From Stomorhina lunata (lineage: Eukaryota > Arthropoda > Insecta > Diptera > Rhiniidae), in contig OW121744.1 in NCBI GenBank assembly GCA_933228675.1, forward strand, positions 62,103,928 through 62,167,927: a DNA stretch of 64,000 nt. The letters run 5' to 3'. Positions 45,365 to 55,755 of this stretch are shown piece after piece (the stretch's first letter is position 1; every line of letters begins with the position of its first letter). A program made the position numbers and the translations under genes. The notes beneath the pieces were generated by a model. The model was not told the origin of the DNA and ran no database searches. It was given only the letters and a program-made list of their open reading frames with translations.

Positions 45365-45888
45365 GGCACAGATAATTTTTTTAATATTGAAATTCGTCTA
45401 AATCGGTCCATTATTATGGAACCTCCCATAGGCCCGATTTCCCAGAATTGATATTTTGGCCACAAAAATTGATATTTTTCATGAAGTTTAAAACATATAC
45501 TTCTTATTTAAACCAAAATTACCGTACCAAATTTCATTGAAATCAGTCCACATTTGACCATAAATCCCATACAAACTCTTCTGTCAAAACGCACTAAATG
45601 AGACAAAAATCAGTAAAACGCTCATAAATCTAAGGATAAAGAGAATTTTGAGTTTATGTAATCAGTTTGCCAAACTTCGAGATGATCGGTCCACATTTGA
45701 CCCTAGCTCTCATACAAGTACAAATAACGGAAACAGCTTAAATATATAAGTTTTCAGAAAATGTTTGTATGAAGGCAAAATTTAGCAAGTATTTGTCTTT
45801 ATACAGGGAAAAGAGCATATTTAACCTAAGTGGTGAAGGGTATCGTATAGTCGGGCTTGACCGACTATTGCACTTTCTCACTTGTTGA
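45365..45888 (+). mobile_element. HINE-like element, 3' two thirds
   Basis: Begins GGCACAGATAATTTTTTTAA and runs through CGGTCCATTATTATGG, CAGTCCACATTTGACC, AGTGGTGAAGGGTATCG and the perfect hairpin AGTCGG-GCTTGA-CCGACT to TTTCTCACTTGTT. The 5' end and GTCY core are absent. The first 134 bp are part of the palindrome. Confidence 0.88.
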
Positions 45889-46912
45889 ACTAATGTATGT
45901 TCATCCAGATTTATTCAGATGCTCCCTTGTACTATATAAAATACAAGGACTTGTTTTAGAGCAAATTTATTTAAATTTTTTAAGAGCAATTAACTATTTC
46001 ATGATCAAGTCAGACGTTATTTAAATTTTTTTTCTCAGTTTTTATTTTTTAATAAATATTTATTTATTTGCATTTAATAAATAATTGTATCTGTTCATTT
46101 AGTTATTCTTTGTTGTCAGTTCATTAATTTTTTTGTAAGTAAACTTTTCCTTCAATACCTGTTTTGTTTGTTAAGATAAACAAAAACAAAAAAAAAATGC
46201 ACTAAATTTATGTTAATTATATTCAAACAAATAAATTTACAAAAAATATATAAAAAAAATGAATACAATCGTTTGGTAATAAAAGGGCCTTTGTCGGCAT
46301 TTGACTGCAAGTTGAAGAAACTTGAAATGGTTTTGATGAAAATAGTGCCAAAAAATGAGACCTCTTTTTAAAAATACGAGTAAAATTATGTTTTTTTTTT
46401 TTTTTGATATCTTAAATTAAATCGACAAAAGGCATTTCTTAAATAGACGTATAAAATATCATGTCATTTGCTGCATTTAAGTGTTTTCTGTGCGCACTAG
46501 ACAATGACAATAATCTAGAAAAGGTGTTAAATTATTCATTTATTCAGTCATTGTATTTTACAAAAACCCATACCCAAACAACCTCCTCTTACTTCTTCCA
46601 CTTGAATGTCATTATCATGTTCTACATTTAACAATTTCCCCTACAGTTATTATTTTTTAATTCATTCAAATGCATAGGTTCAATTGTTATTGTTAAAATT
46701 TTATTAATTTTATAATGTTTAATAACCTTTTTATTTACAATGTTACTTAGTACAGAAAAATGCATCAGACCCATGACGAGCATTAGGTGATCTTTAGTAT
46801 CATTCCAGCCATACAATTCTAAAATACTAATATTAATGCCCCCCCACAATCACCCTTTTTTTATATGCCTGTATTTTATTATTGAATCTTTCTAAAAAGA
46901 AAATAACAATAA
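45889..46912. other. AT-rich sequence, no gene recognised
   Basis: Long A/T runs (for example 46190-46260), with no repeat family recognised. A frame at 46628-46849 (-) lacks any domain. Confidence 0.5.
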
Positions 46913-47152
46913 CCCAGCAAAACTTTTCATTACCAAATAATGGGTTAAACAGCTAAACTATTGAACACGAACTACTTACTCATTCATTCACTTAAGTTAT
47001 TACATAAACATGGGGATGTCATTGAAGCCATGTACTTACCAATTGCTGAAAAGTAATGACTTGGGTAAGCAATTGGAAAACAACATCAAAAACTTTTTTG
47101 TTGTTGTATTAAAAAAAAATATATTTTGAAACGAAATACAACAAATTTTTTT

Positions 47153-47226
47153 ATGACCCCATGGGGGCTTGAACCCAGACCCTCCGACTGCTAGGCAGAG
47201 ACTCTTCCACTGAGCTACTTCATATG
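47153..47226 (-). pseudogene. tRNA-Ala-like sequence in family C MITE
   Basis: The minus strand has a clear A-box (GTAGCTCAGTGGAAGAG), an anticodon-arm-like CTCTGCCTAGCAGTCGGAG with AGC at the anticodon position, and B-box/T-arm CTGGGTTCAAGCCCCC. Overall order and the CTAGCA loop resemble tRNA-Ala(AGC). The 5' half of the acceptor stem does not pair with the 3' half, so it is unlikely to be charged. The copy at 62323-62395 is almost the same. Confidence 0.75.
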
Positions 47227-47272
47227 TTGAAAACTTAGCAGCTTATGATTAATATAAACAATTTTTATTTTT

Positions 47273-47408
47273 ATACCCTTCACCAATAGGTGAAAGGGTA
47301 TTATAAGTTTGTGATTCCGTTTGTAATTTTTTTATTAGTGATCGTAGACCCCATAAAAATTATACCGATCGACTCAGAATCGGGAGGAGAATCGATTAAG
47401 CGATGTCC

Positions 47409-47446
<38 letters not shown>

Positions 47447-49806
47447 CTGTCTGTCTGTTGAAATCAAGTTTCTGAAGCCCCTGGAGGATGGACTTACATA
47501 AATTATATATCAGATTTTAGGAAATTCTCCCGCAATGAACGCTATTAAATTTCATTAAAATCGGTTTATAAACACCGAAAATATCGAAAAAATACCAAAA
47601 ATTAGACGAAAATTTTAAAATTTTTGATTGAAACACACTTTTAAATAACAAGATAGAAAAGATACTCCTGGTGTACATGTGATAATATGTTATATATCAG
47701 ATTGTAGGAAATAGTTTCCCAAAGTACTCTGTAAAATTTTATCAAAATCGGTCTATAAACAACTGAGATATCGCCAAAACACTGAATTTAATGTATCGCA
47801 AATTGCCCAAAGTTCGCATTAGAGAATGTTTGTTGAAAAAATGAAATGCAGAAATAGGAAAAACCATCCTCCTTTAGCACGGACCTACATAAATTTTATA
47901 TCAGATTTTAGGAAATTCCCCCGCCAAGCACGTTATTAAATTTTATCAAAAGCGGTCCATAAACAATTGAGATATCGCAATAACACTTCATTTGATGTAC
48001 AGCAAATTGCCCAAAGTACGTGTCTAAGAAATTTTGTTTACATTTCGTAAGTATTGTTTCAGCGATATCTCAGGTGTTTATGGACCGATTGTGATGAAAT
48101 TTGACATCGTTCTTTGTGTGAGGATTTTCTAAAATCTATACTCCACAAATCTGATTACGAATACCATTCAAATTGTACCGATCAACTCAGAATCGGCAGG
48201 AGAATCGATTTCGCGACCTCCGTCCGTCCGTCTGTTTGTCTGTCTGTCCGTCCGTCTGTTTGTTTGTCCGTCCGTCCGTCTGTTTTTTTGTCCGTCCGTC
48301 TACCTGTCTGTAATTTTTTCTGTTGTAGTCAAGTTTTTGGAGCTCCTGATTTGTCGATATCTCAGGTGTTTATTTTGATGAAATTTAATAGCGTCCTTCG
48401 CAGTAGATTACCTAAATCCTGATGCATTCGGTAATTTGTGGTAGATATAATTTAGCGTTTAAGCGATGGTGTTTTAATCGACAATGATAAAATTCAGGGT
48501 GGGACAATATCCTAAAATTTTGTGTAAAATCCAGGAGCTCCACAAATCTGATTTTAGCATTAATCTTAATTTTGTGTCTGACTTTTGAACACTATGATAA
48601 CATTTGAGAATGTATTTTATATCAAATTATAGGTAATCTTCCTAGGAGGCACAAAAATTCAGCTAACTACATGATATCCGTTCAAAACCTACATATGTAT
48701 GTAAGTATCTCACATATCAACGAAAATTTAAATTTTTTAATTGCAATTGGGAGAAATCCGTTCACGTTTGACAATTGATCCCGTATAACTTCGCCTAAGA
48801 TACGATGATGACATTTAGTATAAAGACGTTGTACAATATTGATATTCAGGGCGATAGCGCCTAAAATAAACTTTCTAGAGGGACAACATTTGACAAAAGT
48901 ATTTCTGATCTCTTGAAAAGTTCAATATTGAAAATGGGCTAGCTCTATTCACATTTAGTGAAATCTCCCATATAACCCCGACCGGGAATCGATTTAATGC
49001 TGATAAATTAAATCACATTAAAATTGCACAAGGAACTTGAGCAAAACTTTCCAAACATCCATCGGACAGATCGAAAGAACAATACATCCCAAATATTATT
49101 GATGAAGTGTTCATTTTAATTAATTAACTAACTTCAGATTAAGATATATATTTCCATTCAAAAGCTATATATTTCACGTATGTATCTAAAACTAAGAGTG
49201 TATACCCTATCATTGTTAAAGCTTTGACCTAAATCAGTCCGCTAACTTCAGAGTTTTACATAACTAATCAAGAACTTTTACTAGTTGGATAATTCGTACG
49301 AATTAAAGTGCACAACCCTCACTGGGCACAGCGTTTTTGGGTTGCATGTCAGAATACTTAAACTTCATCAAATCGATGTGCTATTGCAAATCTAAGGGCA
49401 TCTACATTTTGAAGCATCTTTTCTGCATGGTTTATCTGGTCTATCGAACTTTATTAAATGTTCGTAAAATATGTGTCTATTTTATTTCGAAGCTACTGGC
49501 TGGCTTAAATATGCATTCTCTACTTGTAGTCTAGTAATCATTATCTTTCACAAAGGGACCACTTTAGAACCCAAGTGAAGCTTCCCTAGACATCAGCCAC
49601 CTTGCCTAACCTAACCTAACCTTTGGGTGCATAACTATTCTAGATGATGACGCCACCGAAAAGCTTTTCTTTTTCCGACTCTTAATTTTAAAGACTCTTT
49701 GCATATAATACTAGTATAACCAAATTTTGCTAGGAATTACATTAAGAACTTTTGCAACGCCATTGGTGAAGATTCGGCAAAGCCGAATATACCACTCTTA
49801 CTTGTT
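47273..49806 (+). mobile_element. 2,534-bp HINE-like element, subfamily B, exact ends
   Basis: Starts ATACCCTTCACCAATAGGTG with hairpin partner GGTGAAAGGGTAT; ends with hairpin ATTCGG-CAAA-GCCGAAT and ACCACTCTTACTTGTT. Comparison with the uninterrupted family C copy (ATTTTTATTTTT|AGATCC at about 62440-62460) fixes the insertion between T and A with no target duplication, as expected for Helitron/Helentron-type transposition. It has two GTCY cores (47404-47460 and 48218-48310, (GTCTGTCT)n and (GTCCGTCC)n), each with CGACTCAGAATCG/ATCAACTCAGAATCGGC. Repeated body modules ATATCAGATTTTAGGAAATT lie near 47508, 47697 and 47900. No Rep or helicase is encoded. Confidence 0.9.
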
Positions 49807-50586
49807 AGATCCAAAATCATGTGACAATAACTTTGTTTTTCCCTGCTTTTTTTTTTTTGCTTTGTTGTAATTTTTGGAAAAATATTTTAATACGATTTTT
49901 TGTAAATGTTTAATGCATTTAATAAACAATAAAGAAGTTTTTTTTTTTCAATTATTTTAAAACTTAAACAATTTAAATCTTCTTTTTCTATAAGTTTTTA
50001 CATAAGATTGACTCTTACTTACTTAAATGTTACAACCTGTTAAGGTCAAAGTCCGAGCATATTTTAGAATTCCATGGATTTCGATCTTGTGCGAATATTC
50101 TCCAATTTTATAGGCCAAACTTTGAAAAGCGTTCCTCTACTTGGTCTTTCTATCGAAGTTTCGGACATCCTCCTCTAACATTAGGTGGTGGGACATTTTA
50201 ATTCTAATTTTATCCTCTTCATAGAGTGTTACTAGGCCGTAATCCTAACCCATTTTTATCGATCTTATGGGACAACTCTCAGTACATATTAGCTCACTAT
50301 ATTAATGGGTGTTAAACTAGCTGCCCGGGTGATACCACGAGGAGGTCTGTGTCCACAGTTGAGATGAAGGCTGACCCAGATAAGTTGGGCTTACCAAGTT
50401 AAGACCAATTAGAATCGTGTTTGGTATCCAACATCCCCTACATAATCAAAATTGACTCATGGTGGTATTTTTTCATTACCGTGAGTTAGTTTTCCAATTT
50501 TTTTTTTACAGAAGGTAATATTTAAGTTCTTAAAATTCAAAAATAATTTAAAAGTCTCTTTTAATAAAAAAAAAACTAAAAAAATT

Positions 50587-50620
50587 GTTGCCCTTGGTGG
50601 GATTTGAACCGGGGCCATTC
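50587..50620 (-). pseudogene. T-arm-like sequence at right of family C MITE
   Basis: Minus strand GGCCCCGGTTCAAATCCCAC followed by CAAGGGCAAC: a B-box (GGTTCAAATCC) like the 3' part of a tRNA. No A-box is recognisable upstream. The counterpart is at 63217-63250. Confidence 0.55.
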
Positions 50621-50825
50621 AGTCTAAATTACCATCTTAAGTACTTCTGTAATAACTTATTATTTATTCGGAGGGTATGTTGTAGTCATTACAATGTAAC
50701 CAGTTATCAGAGTACTTGCCATTACCAAAGTTTTGCTGGGAAGTAATCAAAACTTAATCTAAAATAATATTCTATAGAGTTTGCCAGTGCAACTCTATTT
50801 AAGATTTATTCGAATTTGAAGAAAA

Positions 50826-52870
50826 TTAGTGAGTGGCTAAGTCCAAGGTATCCATTCTTCTTAATCGTTGGTGGCCTTCAAACTGCAAAAGCTGTCTTGC
50901 AAGAACATTTGGGTGAGCATGCAACTTGGAAATATATTTTGTACAGAACCTTCTAATCTCTTCTTGGACTAGTGGAACATTTAAATCTCTATGGATATTA
51001 TTATTTCTGATGTACCAGGGGGCGCCAGTTATTAAACGTAAGATCCTTGATTGTCTTCTCTGCAGGTTGGCAATGTTCGAAGCAGAAGCCGTTCCCCATA
51101 GCTGAATACCATACGTCCATATTGGTTTAATAATGGATTTGTACAAAAGGACTTTGTAGTCCAACTCCAGAGCAGATTGTGGGCCGATGAGCCAGTTTAG
51201 TTCAGCGGATTTCAATTTAATCTGAGTTAACTTACATTCGATGATGGGACCAAGTGAGACGGCGATCTAAATGTATACCAAGGTACCTAACGTGTGAACA
51301 CTCAGGAATCGTCACATTGTTAATCATGATTGGAGTACAGTTATCTCTTCTCAGAGTAAAAGTTACATGAACACACTTTGTAGGATTTACCTTAATTTTC
51401 CATTTGTTTAGCCATATTTCCAGCTCGTGAATATGGGATTGTAGTAGAGCAGAAGCAATTTTGGGATCGGAATTAATACTAATAAATGCTGTATCATCTG
51501 CGAAAGTAGATGTATATGTAAGAGCATTAGTTGGCATATCTGCTGTAAAGACAATATACAGCAGAGGACCCAATATACCACCCTGTGGAACACCAGCAGC
51601 AACTTTCCTAGGAGAAGAATATTCATCTTTTGATCGAACTCGAAAGGCTCTATTGGGCAAATAACTTTTTAAAAGTTTATGTGTACCTGCTGGAAGCATA
51701 TTTACAATTTTGCTTATAAGTCCCTCATGCCAGACCTTATCGAATGCTTGCGAAATATCGATGAACAAGGCGGAACAGTATTGTTTATTTTCGAAGGCTT
51801 TTCTGATCATTGTTGTTATTCTATGTACTCGTTCGACTGTGCCATGACATTCGAGGAAACCGAATTGATGATCAGGAAGAATATCCATCCAATTTATGGA
51901 TGTGCTTAAAGTGGAAATAGCTTTTCAAACAATTTCGAGATAATTGAAAGTAAGCTTATAGGCCTATAAGATGAAACTTGAGTAACGTCCTTGCCTGGTT
52001 TTGGAATTATAACGATTTCTGATATCTTCCATGGCATTGGAAAATGTCCCAAGCGAAGAATCGCGTTGTATATAAATAATAAAATTCTTAAAGCTGAATT
52101 TGGAAGGTTGAAAATCATTGAAGGAGAAATTCTGTCAATTCCAGGAGACTTTTTTAGGTTAAGTTTTTGTATATTTGATATAAGTAAGGAAAGACGAAAT
52201 CTCAATGGGGAATCCACGTTGTCATCCATGATATAAGAGCCTATATCACTAATTGTTTCGTTTGGTGTAAAACCTTTTTCTAAATGGTTAGCAAAAGCAT
52301 CAACTTTTGCGCAAGGATCTCTTGCCCAAGTACCGTCCTCGAGCCTAATTGGAGACTCATATGCACTTGGACATTGCATATGTTTAATAGCCTTCCACAG
52401 GCTGTAGTTTTTTTTCCTTAGAGGAATCTAAGTTTTTTAAGTACGTGCCAAAAGCTTTTTGTTCATTGGACTTCAATGCGGCTTTTAATTCTTTTTGACA
52501 TTGGCTTAGACGACTTTTTAAGGCAGGGGAACGACATTCTTGCCAACGTCTTCTTAGCCTTCTCTTTGCATTTACTAAAGTTTGAATATTTTGTGGAGTA
52601 TTCCGTAATAGCTTATTCTTGGGTTTAATGATTGGTCTTACACAATCACCCTTGACTTGTTTTTGAAGCATAACAAGTACAAAGTTTATGTCCATGTATC
52701 ACCCGGTAACTTGGACTACTGACTCTTTTATGTTCTCAGAACTAAAATTCACTGATGAAAAAACCTTAAGACCATGGCAAAAATTTCGAAAGTTCTTCCA
52801 ACTTTTTTTTGGTCCCTCTTTCTCGCAGACCTTCGGGCGCGGTATCAAACTTTTTCGTTGCTGGAAATAA
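50826..52870 (-). pseudogene. Jockey-type LINE reverse transcriptase, frameshifted
   Basis: Minus-strand segments in successive frames make up most of ORF2 of a non-LTR retrotransposon. About 52870-52384 is the linker between endonuclease and RT (KSWKNFRNF, then NAKRRLRRRWQECRSPALKS). 52379-51906 is the RT start (KKSPGIDRISPSMI, IVIIPKPGKDVTQVSSYRPI). 51888-51232 is the RT palm and thumb (HQFGFLECHGTVE, ALFIDISQAFDKVWH, GVPQGGILGP, the catalytic FADD at about 51507-51496, KCVHVTF, VRYLGIHLDRRLTW). 51215-50826 is the C-terminal part (YGIQLWGTASASN, NNNIHRDLNVPLV). Frameshifts lie near 52382, 51900 and 51225, plus a TGA near 52696. The endonuclease is absent: the element is 5'-truncated by about 52,900, next to a (TA)n tract. 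Catalytic residues look intact, but the gene is broken. Confidence 0.95.
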
Positions 52871-52906
52871 CACAGACGTTTTATCTTTATCGGATGTCTT
52901 TGTATA

Positions 52907-52910
52907 ATTC

Positions 52911-52970
<60 letters not shown>

Positions 52971-52972
52971 CT

Positions 52973-53004
<32 letters not shown>
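52907..53004. repeat. (TA)n microsatellite
   Basis: About 98 bp of nearly pure TA with interruptions (ACATA, CTATACATA). On its right it runs into ATAATTCCCCGAGAACATTC, which resembles the reversed 3' tail of the SINE family, so it may have grown from a SINE tail. Confidence 0.95.
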
Positions 53005-53005
<1 letters not shown>

Positions 53006-53285
53006 TCCCCGAGAACATTCCAATTGGAACCGCCGTGGTATAGCAGGTTAGTCATCCGCCTAGCATACCAGAGGTCCAAGTTCGACCTCATAACTCAGCT
53101 AGCCACTGGTTATTCACTATTAGGCTATGTAAAACTTCTCTAACTAATGCATTTGCCGTTCGGAGCCGAAGTTAAAACGTAGGTCTCTTTCAATCAGTCT
53201 TAAAAATAGAATCGGATGCTTCATTGTTTGAGAGAAGTACCCGTTGATCCAATTGGAATGTCGTGGAGATTATGTATGTATGTAA
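53005..53285 (+). mobile_element. tRNA-derived SINE, copy 1
   Basis: The head at 53027-53086 has GCCGTGGTATAGCAGGTTAG (A-box), CCGCCTAGCATACC (AGC at the anticodon position) and GAGGTCCAAGTTCGA (B-box, then cut). The body contains CTCATAACTCAGCTAGCCAC, AGGCTATGTAAAACTTCTCT and GTTAAAACGTAGGTC. The 3' end GGAATGTCGTGGAGATTATG leads into (TATG)n. About 45 bp after the B-box present in copies 2 and 3 are missing. Its first 22 bp (ATTCCCCGAGAACATTCCAA) are the reverse of its own 3' end, giving it false terminal inverted repeats. RNA polymerase III promoter boxes would drive it; a LINE would retrotranspose it. Confidence 0.85.
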
Positions 53286-53458
53286 ATGCGAAGGGCGAAG
53301 GTACTTATTGGTGACAGTGGGGAGCAAACTCTATAGATTCACAGATGTAACGTCTACATTGGGACGCAGTATTTCGCTATTAGACATATCGATATTATAA
53401 TGGATTATGTTTTTATGAAATGAGGGAATAATTTCCCGAAACTCCAAAATTTGTAAAT

Positions 53459-53771
53459 TTTCACGACAACAACAACAACAACATTCCAATTGGAACAAGT
53501 GGTACTTCTCTCAGACAATGAGCTACATTCGATTCTATTTTTAGACTCATTGAAAGGGACCTACATTTTAACTCCGGCTCCGAATGGCTAATGCATTAGT
53601 TAGAGAAGTTTTACATAGCCTAATACTCAATAACCAGTGGCTAGCTGAGTTATGAGGTGAACAGACGCTTTTTTGAAAATTTTTATTTTTTCAAAGGGGG
53701 TGACTAGGGATTGAACTTGGGACCTCTGGTATGCTAGGAGGATGACTCACCTGCTATACCACGTCGGTTCA
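53459..53771 (-). mobile_element. tRNA-derived SINE, copy 2 (most complete)
   Basis: On the minus strand the head GACGTGGTATAGCAGGTGAG, CTCCTAGCATACCAGAGG, TCCCAAGTTCAATCCCTAGT has full A- and B-boxes and resembles tRNA-Ala(AGC). An A-rich link follows, then GCGTCTGTTCACCTCATAAC and the body as in copy 1. The 3' end GGAATGTTGTTGTTGTTGTT has an expanded GTT tract before GTCGTG. The link segment GTCTGTTCACC pairs with the head start (GAACCGACG). Confidence 0.87.
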
Positions 53772-54352
53772 ATTTGTAAATAGTAATCTTAAATCTATAA
53801 GAACTTACGCATCTTGAGCGATGGCTAAGTAATGAATTTTCTTTACAGATTCTGGTCAGTCTGCCTTTGGCAGACAAGATACTATAGGCACATCCAGGAT
53901 GACAACAATTTCAAATTCAATGTCCACAAGCGCTACTCCGCCTTTCCTTAAACAAAAACTTTTTTCCAAGTTTCATCTCATTGCCATGTATAATATAAAT
54001 TATACATTTTTATTTGTAATAATTGACAGAAACATTGACATTGACAGAAACATCAATTACTTGGAGTCAAAAAAAAAATTGAACAATTGTTTTTGTTTTC
54101 TTATTATCTTGAATTATCTTTAGTAATGGAAAATTTGCTCTGGGAATTTTCTAAAAATATCTGGCAAATACTATATTTACAATTATCTATTGTAATAGTT
54201 ATTAAAGTAAAAAAATGTAGTTTAAAGTCATTTACTTAATAATATTAATTTGTTAAGGTATTATTAAATAATAGAGCAAAAAACAATAGCGGTATTCAAA
54301 ATCTAGGTCATTTTGCATTTAGGCAAGTGTTAAAGAGTAAAGGAGCAAATAA
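53772..54352. other. AT-rich sequence, no gene recognised
   Basis: Contains CATTGACATTGACAGAAACAT-type short repeats near 54028-54052; otherwise nothing. Confidence 0.5.
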
Positions 54353-54376
54353 AACAAGTAAGAAAGTGCTAGAGTC

Positions 54377-54866
54377 GGTCAAGTCTAACCATATAATATC
54401 CTTCAAAACTAAGGTCAAAGAAGTTATTTTTCCTGTATAAAGACAAATATTTTGCTAAATTTTGCCAAAATGCAAACATTTTCTTAAGACTTATATATTT
54501 AAGCTGTTTCCGCCATTTGGACTTATATGAGAGCTAGGGTCGAATGTGGACCGCATATCTCGAATCTTGCTTACAAAAATTATTTATGCAAAAAATAAAC
54601 TTTAAATTATCATTATCTTCAGGTCAAGTCTAACCATATAATATCCTTCAAAACTAAGGTCAAAGAAGTTATTTTTCCTGTATAAAGACAAATATTTTGC
54701 TAAATTTTGCCAAAATGCAAACATTTTCTTAAGACTTATATATTTAAGCTGTTTCCGCCATTTGGACTTATATGAGAGCTAGGGTCGAATGTGGACCGCA
54801 TATCTCGAATCTTGCTTACAAAAATTATTTATGCAAAAAATAAACTTTAAATTATCATCATCTTCA
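54377..54866. repeat. 245-bp tandem duplication inside the HINE-like element
   Basis: 54377-54621 and 54622-54866 match almost base for base (one difference seen, CATTATCTTC versus CATCATCTTC). The unit starts GGTCAAGTCTAACCATATAA. Recent unequal exchange or an assembly effect. Confidence 0.95.
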
Positions 54867-55169
54867 GATTTACTAGCGTTTTAGTGATTTTTGTCTCATT
54901 TAGTGCGTTTTGACAAAAGAGTTTGTATGGGAGCTATGGTCAAATGATTTTAGTTTACATAAGCAGTATGTTTTAAATTTTGAAATATTGATATTAGTGA
55001 CCAATATATCAATTCTGGGAAATGGGACCAATGGGAGGTACCATAAATAATGAACCCATTTTGACGAATTTCAATAGCCATGGTCCCACTATCAAAAAAA
55101 TTATCTGTGTCAAATTATCTTCAGAATTGCGACCTGTACTTTAATTACATTGTTTATATTGGTGTCCAG

Positions 55170-55718
55170 TAGAGTGGTTCGAAAAAAAATGTTGAGTCAG
55201 TCACCCCCTAGGATTAAAGATAATGTAAAACTAATTATAAAACCATTTTTGTTATTTTTTTACCACGCCTACAAATACCGCCCTTTTTGTATTTTGTTAA
55301 CTGTGTCGCCACCTTCAGTCCGATCATAACACTTTATACATCGAAGGGCTCTGTAAGGGCTACATTTCTCTCTTTGATAGTTTTTTGCAACCTCGTCAAT
55401 TTCTAAAATTCGAGTAGTACCCACCCTAATCAAATCGAGTAAAAATCTAGTTTTTAAAAGTTATGACTATAAATTGACGTGGTAGTGAAAAACTATCAAA
55501 GAGAAAAATGTAGCCCTTACATAGCCGCGAGCACCGATACATAAAATGTTATGATCGGACTTAAAATGGCGACACAGTGAACAAAATAGTAAAAGGGCGG
55601 TATTTGTAGGCGTGGTAAAAAAATAAAAAAATATTTTTTGGAATTGTTTTAACATTACCTTTAATCCTAGGGGGTGACTGACATAACTTTTTTTTTGTAT
55701 GGAAGGCGACCCGCTCTA
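55170..55718. mobile_element. 549-bp hAT-type MITE with 8-bp target duplication
   Basis: The ends TAGAGTGG-TTCG (left) and, inverted, TAGAGCGGGTCGCC (right) are followed in both by GTCAGTCACCCCCTAGG. The whole body is close to a perfect fold-back: TTTTTTACCACGCCTACAAA / TTTGTAGGCGTGGTAAAAAA and GTAAGGGCTACATTTCTCTC / GAGAAAAATGTAGCCCTTAC. GTGTCCAG at 55162-55169 and 55719-55726 is an exact 8-bp target duplication. Eight bp plus TAGAG termini is the hAT pattern. A fragment of the same family is at 20155-20262. Confidence 0.93.
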
Positions 55719-55755
55719 GTGTCCAGCCAGCCAGCCAGTCGGACGGACGGCCGGA

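Larger units (their letters stand above)
42770..45498. repeat. 2.7-kb palindrome with composite arms
   Basis: Outer arms are mirror images: position x on the left pairs with 88268 - x on the right. For example 42817-42999 and 45269-45451 are exact reverse complements over 183 bp. From outside in, each arm holds part of a HINE-like element, a unique-looking stretch, a family A MITE, an ATTATTATTATT / TTTGAATAA stretch, and the 31-bp satellite. Inner arms differ: the satellite orientation switches at about 44480, not at the geometric centre (44134), so the satellite expanded about 0.7 kb more on the left after the palindrome formed. Confidence 0.95.
46913..50740. mobile_element. CCCAG-ended MITE (family C), split by a HINE-like insertion
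   Basis: The left end CCCAGCAAAACTTTTCATTA and right end, inverted, CCCAGCAAAACTTTGGTAAT are terminal repeats. AA flanks both ends (46911-46912, 50741-50742), a 2-bp target duplication. Removing 47273-49806 leaves 1,294 bp that align along their length with 62073-63379. It carries a tRNA-Ala-like sequence near the left end and a T-arm-like sequence near the right end, both on the minus strand. No credible protein is encoded. The 2-bp duplication would suit Tc1/mariner, but AA and TT rather than TA are seen, so the mobilising superfamily is open. Confidence 0.88.
54353..55755 (-). mobile_element. HINE-like element, interrupted by a hAT-type MITE
   Basis: On the minus strand the 3' end is CACTTTCTTACTTGTT (54353-54368) with hairpin remnants GACTTGACCGACT. 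Body modules follow upstream, and the GTCY core (CCGTCCGTCCGACTGGCTGG) lies at about 55730-55755. A MITE at 55170-55718 splits it. A 245-bp tandem duplication lies at 54377-54866. The 5' hairpin end is missing: at about 55755 the sequence switches to a plus-strand HINE-like 3' part. Confidence 0.88.

Noticed and set aside
47290..47475. Frames rich in S/V/C/L (CLSVCLSVRLSV) here and at 48114-48422
   Set aside because: Translation of the GTCY microsatellite inside the HINE-like element.
49604..49622. CCTAA repeats (about three units)
   Set aside because: Too short to be telomeric; flies do not use TTAGG telomeres, and it lies inside a transposon.
51461..52236. Plus-strand open frames over 51.4-52.3 kb
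   Set aside because: Antisense shadows of the reverse transcriptase on the minus strand.
52766..53091. Frames of alternating I/Y around 52.9 kb
   Set aside because: Translation of the (TA)n microsatellite.
53005..53285. SINE copy 1 read as a DNA transposon because of its ACATTCCAATTGG inverted ends
   Set aside because: The other copies lack this arrangement and one is 5'-truncated; the left inverted end looks like a reversed SINE tail.
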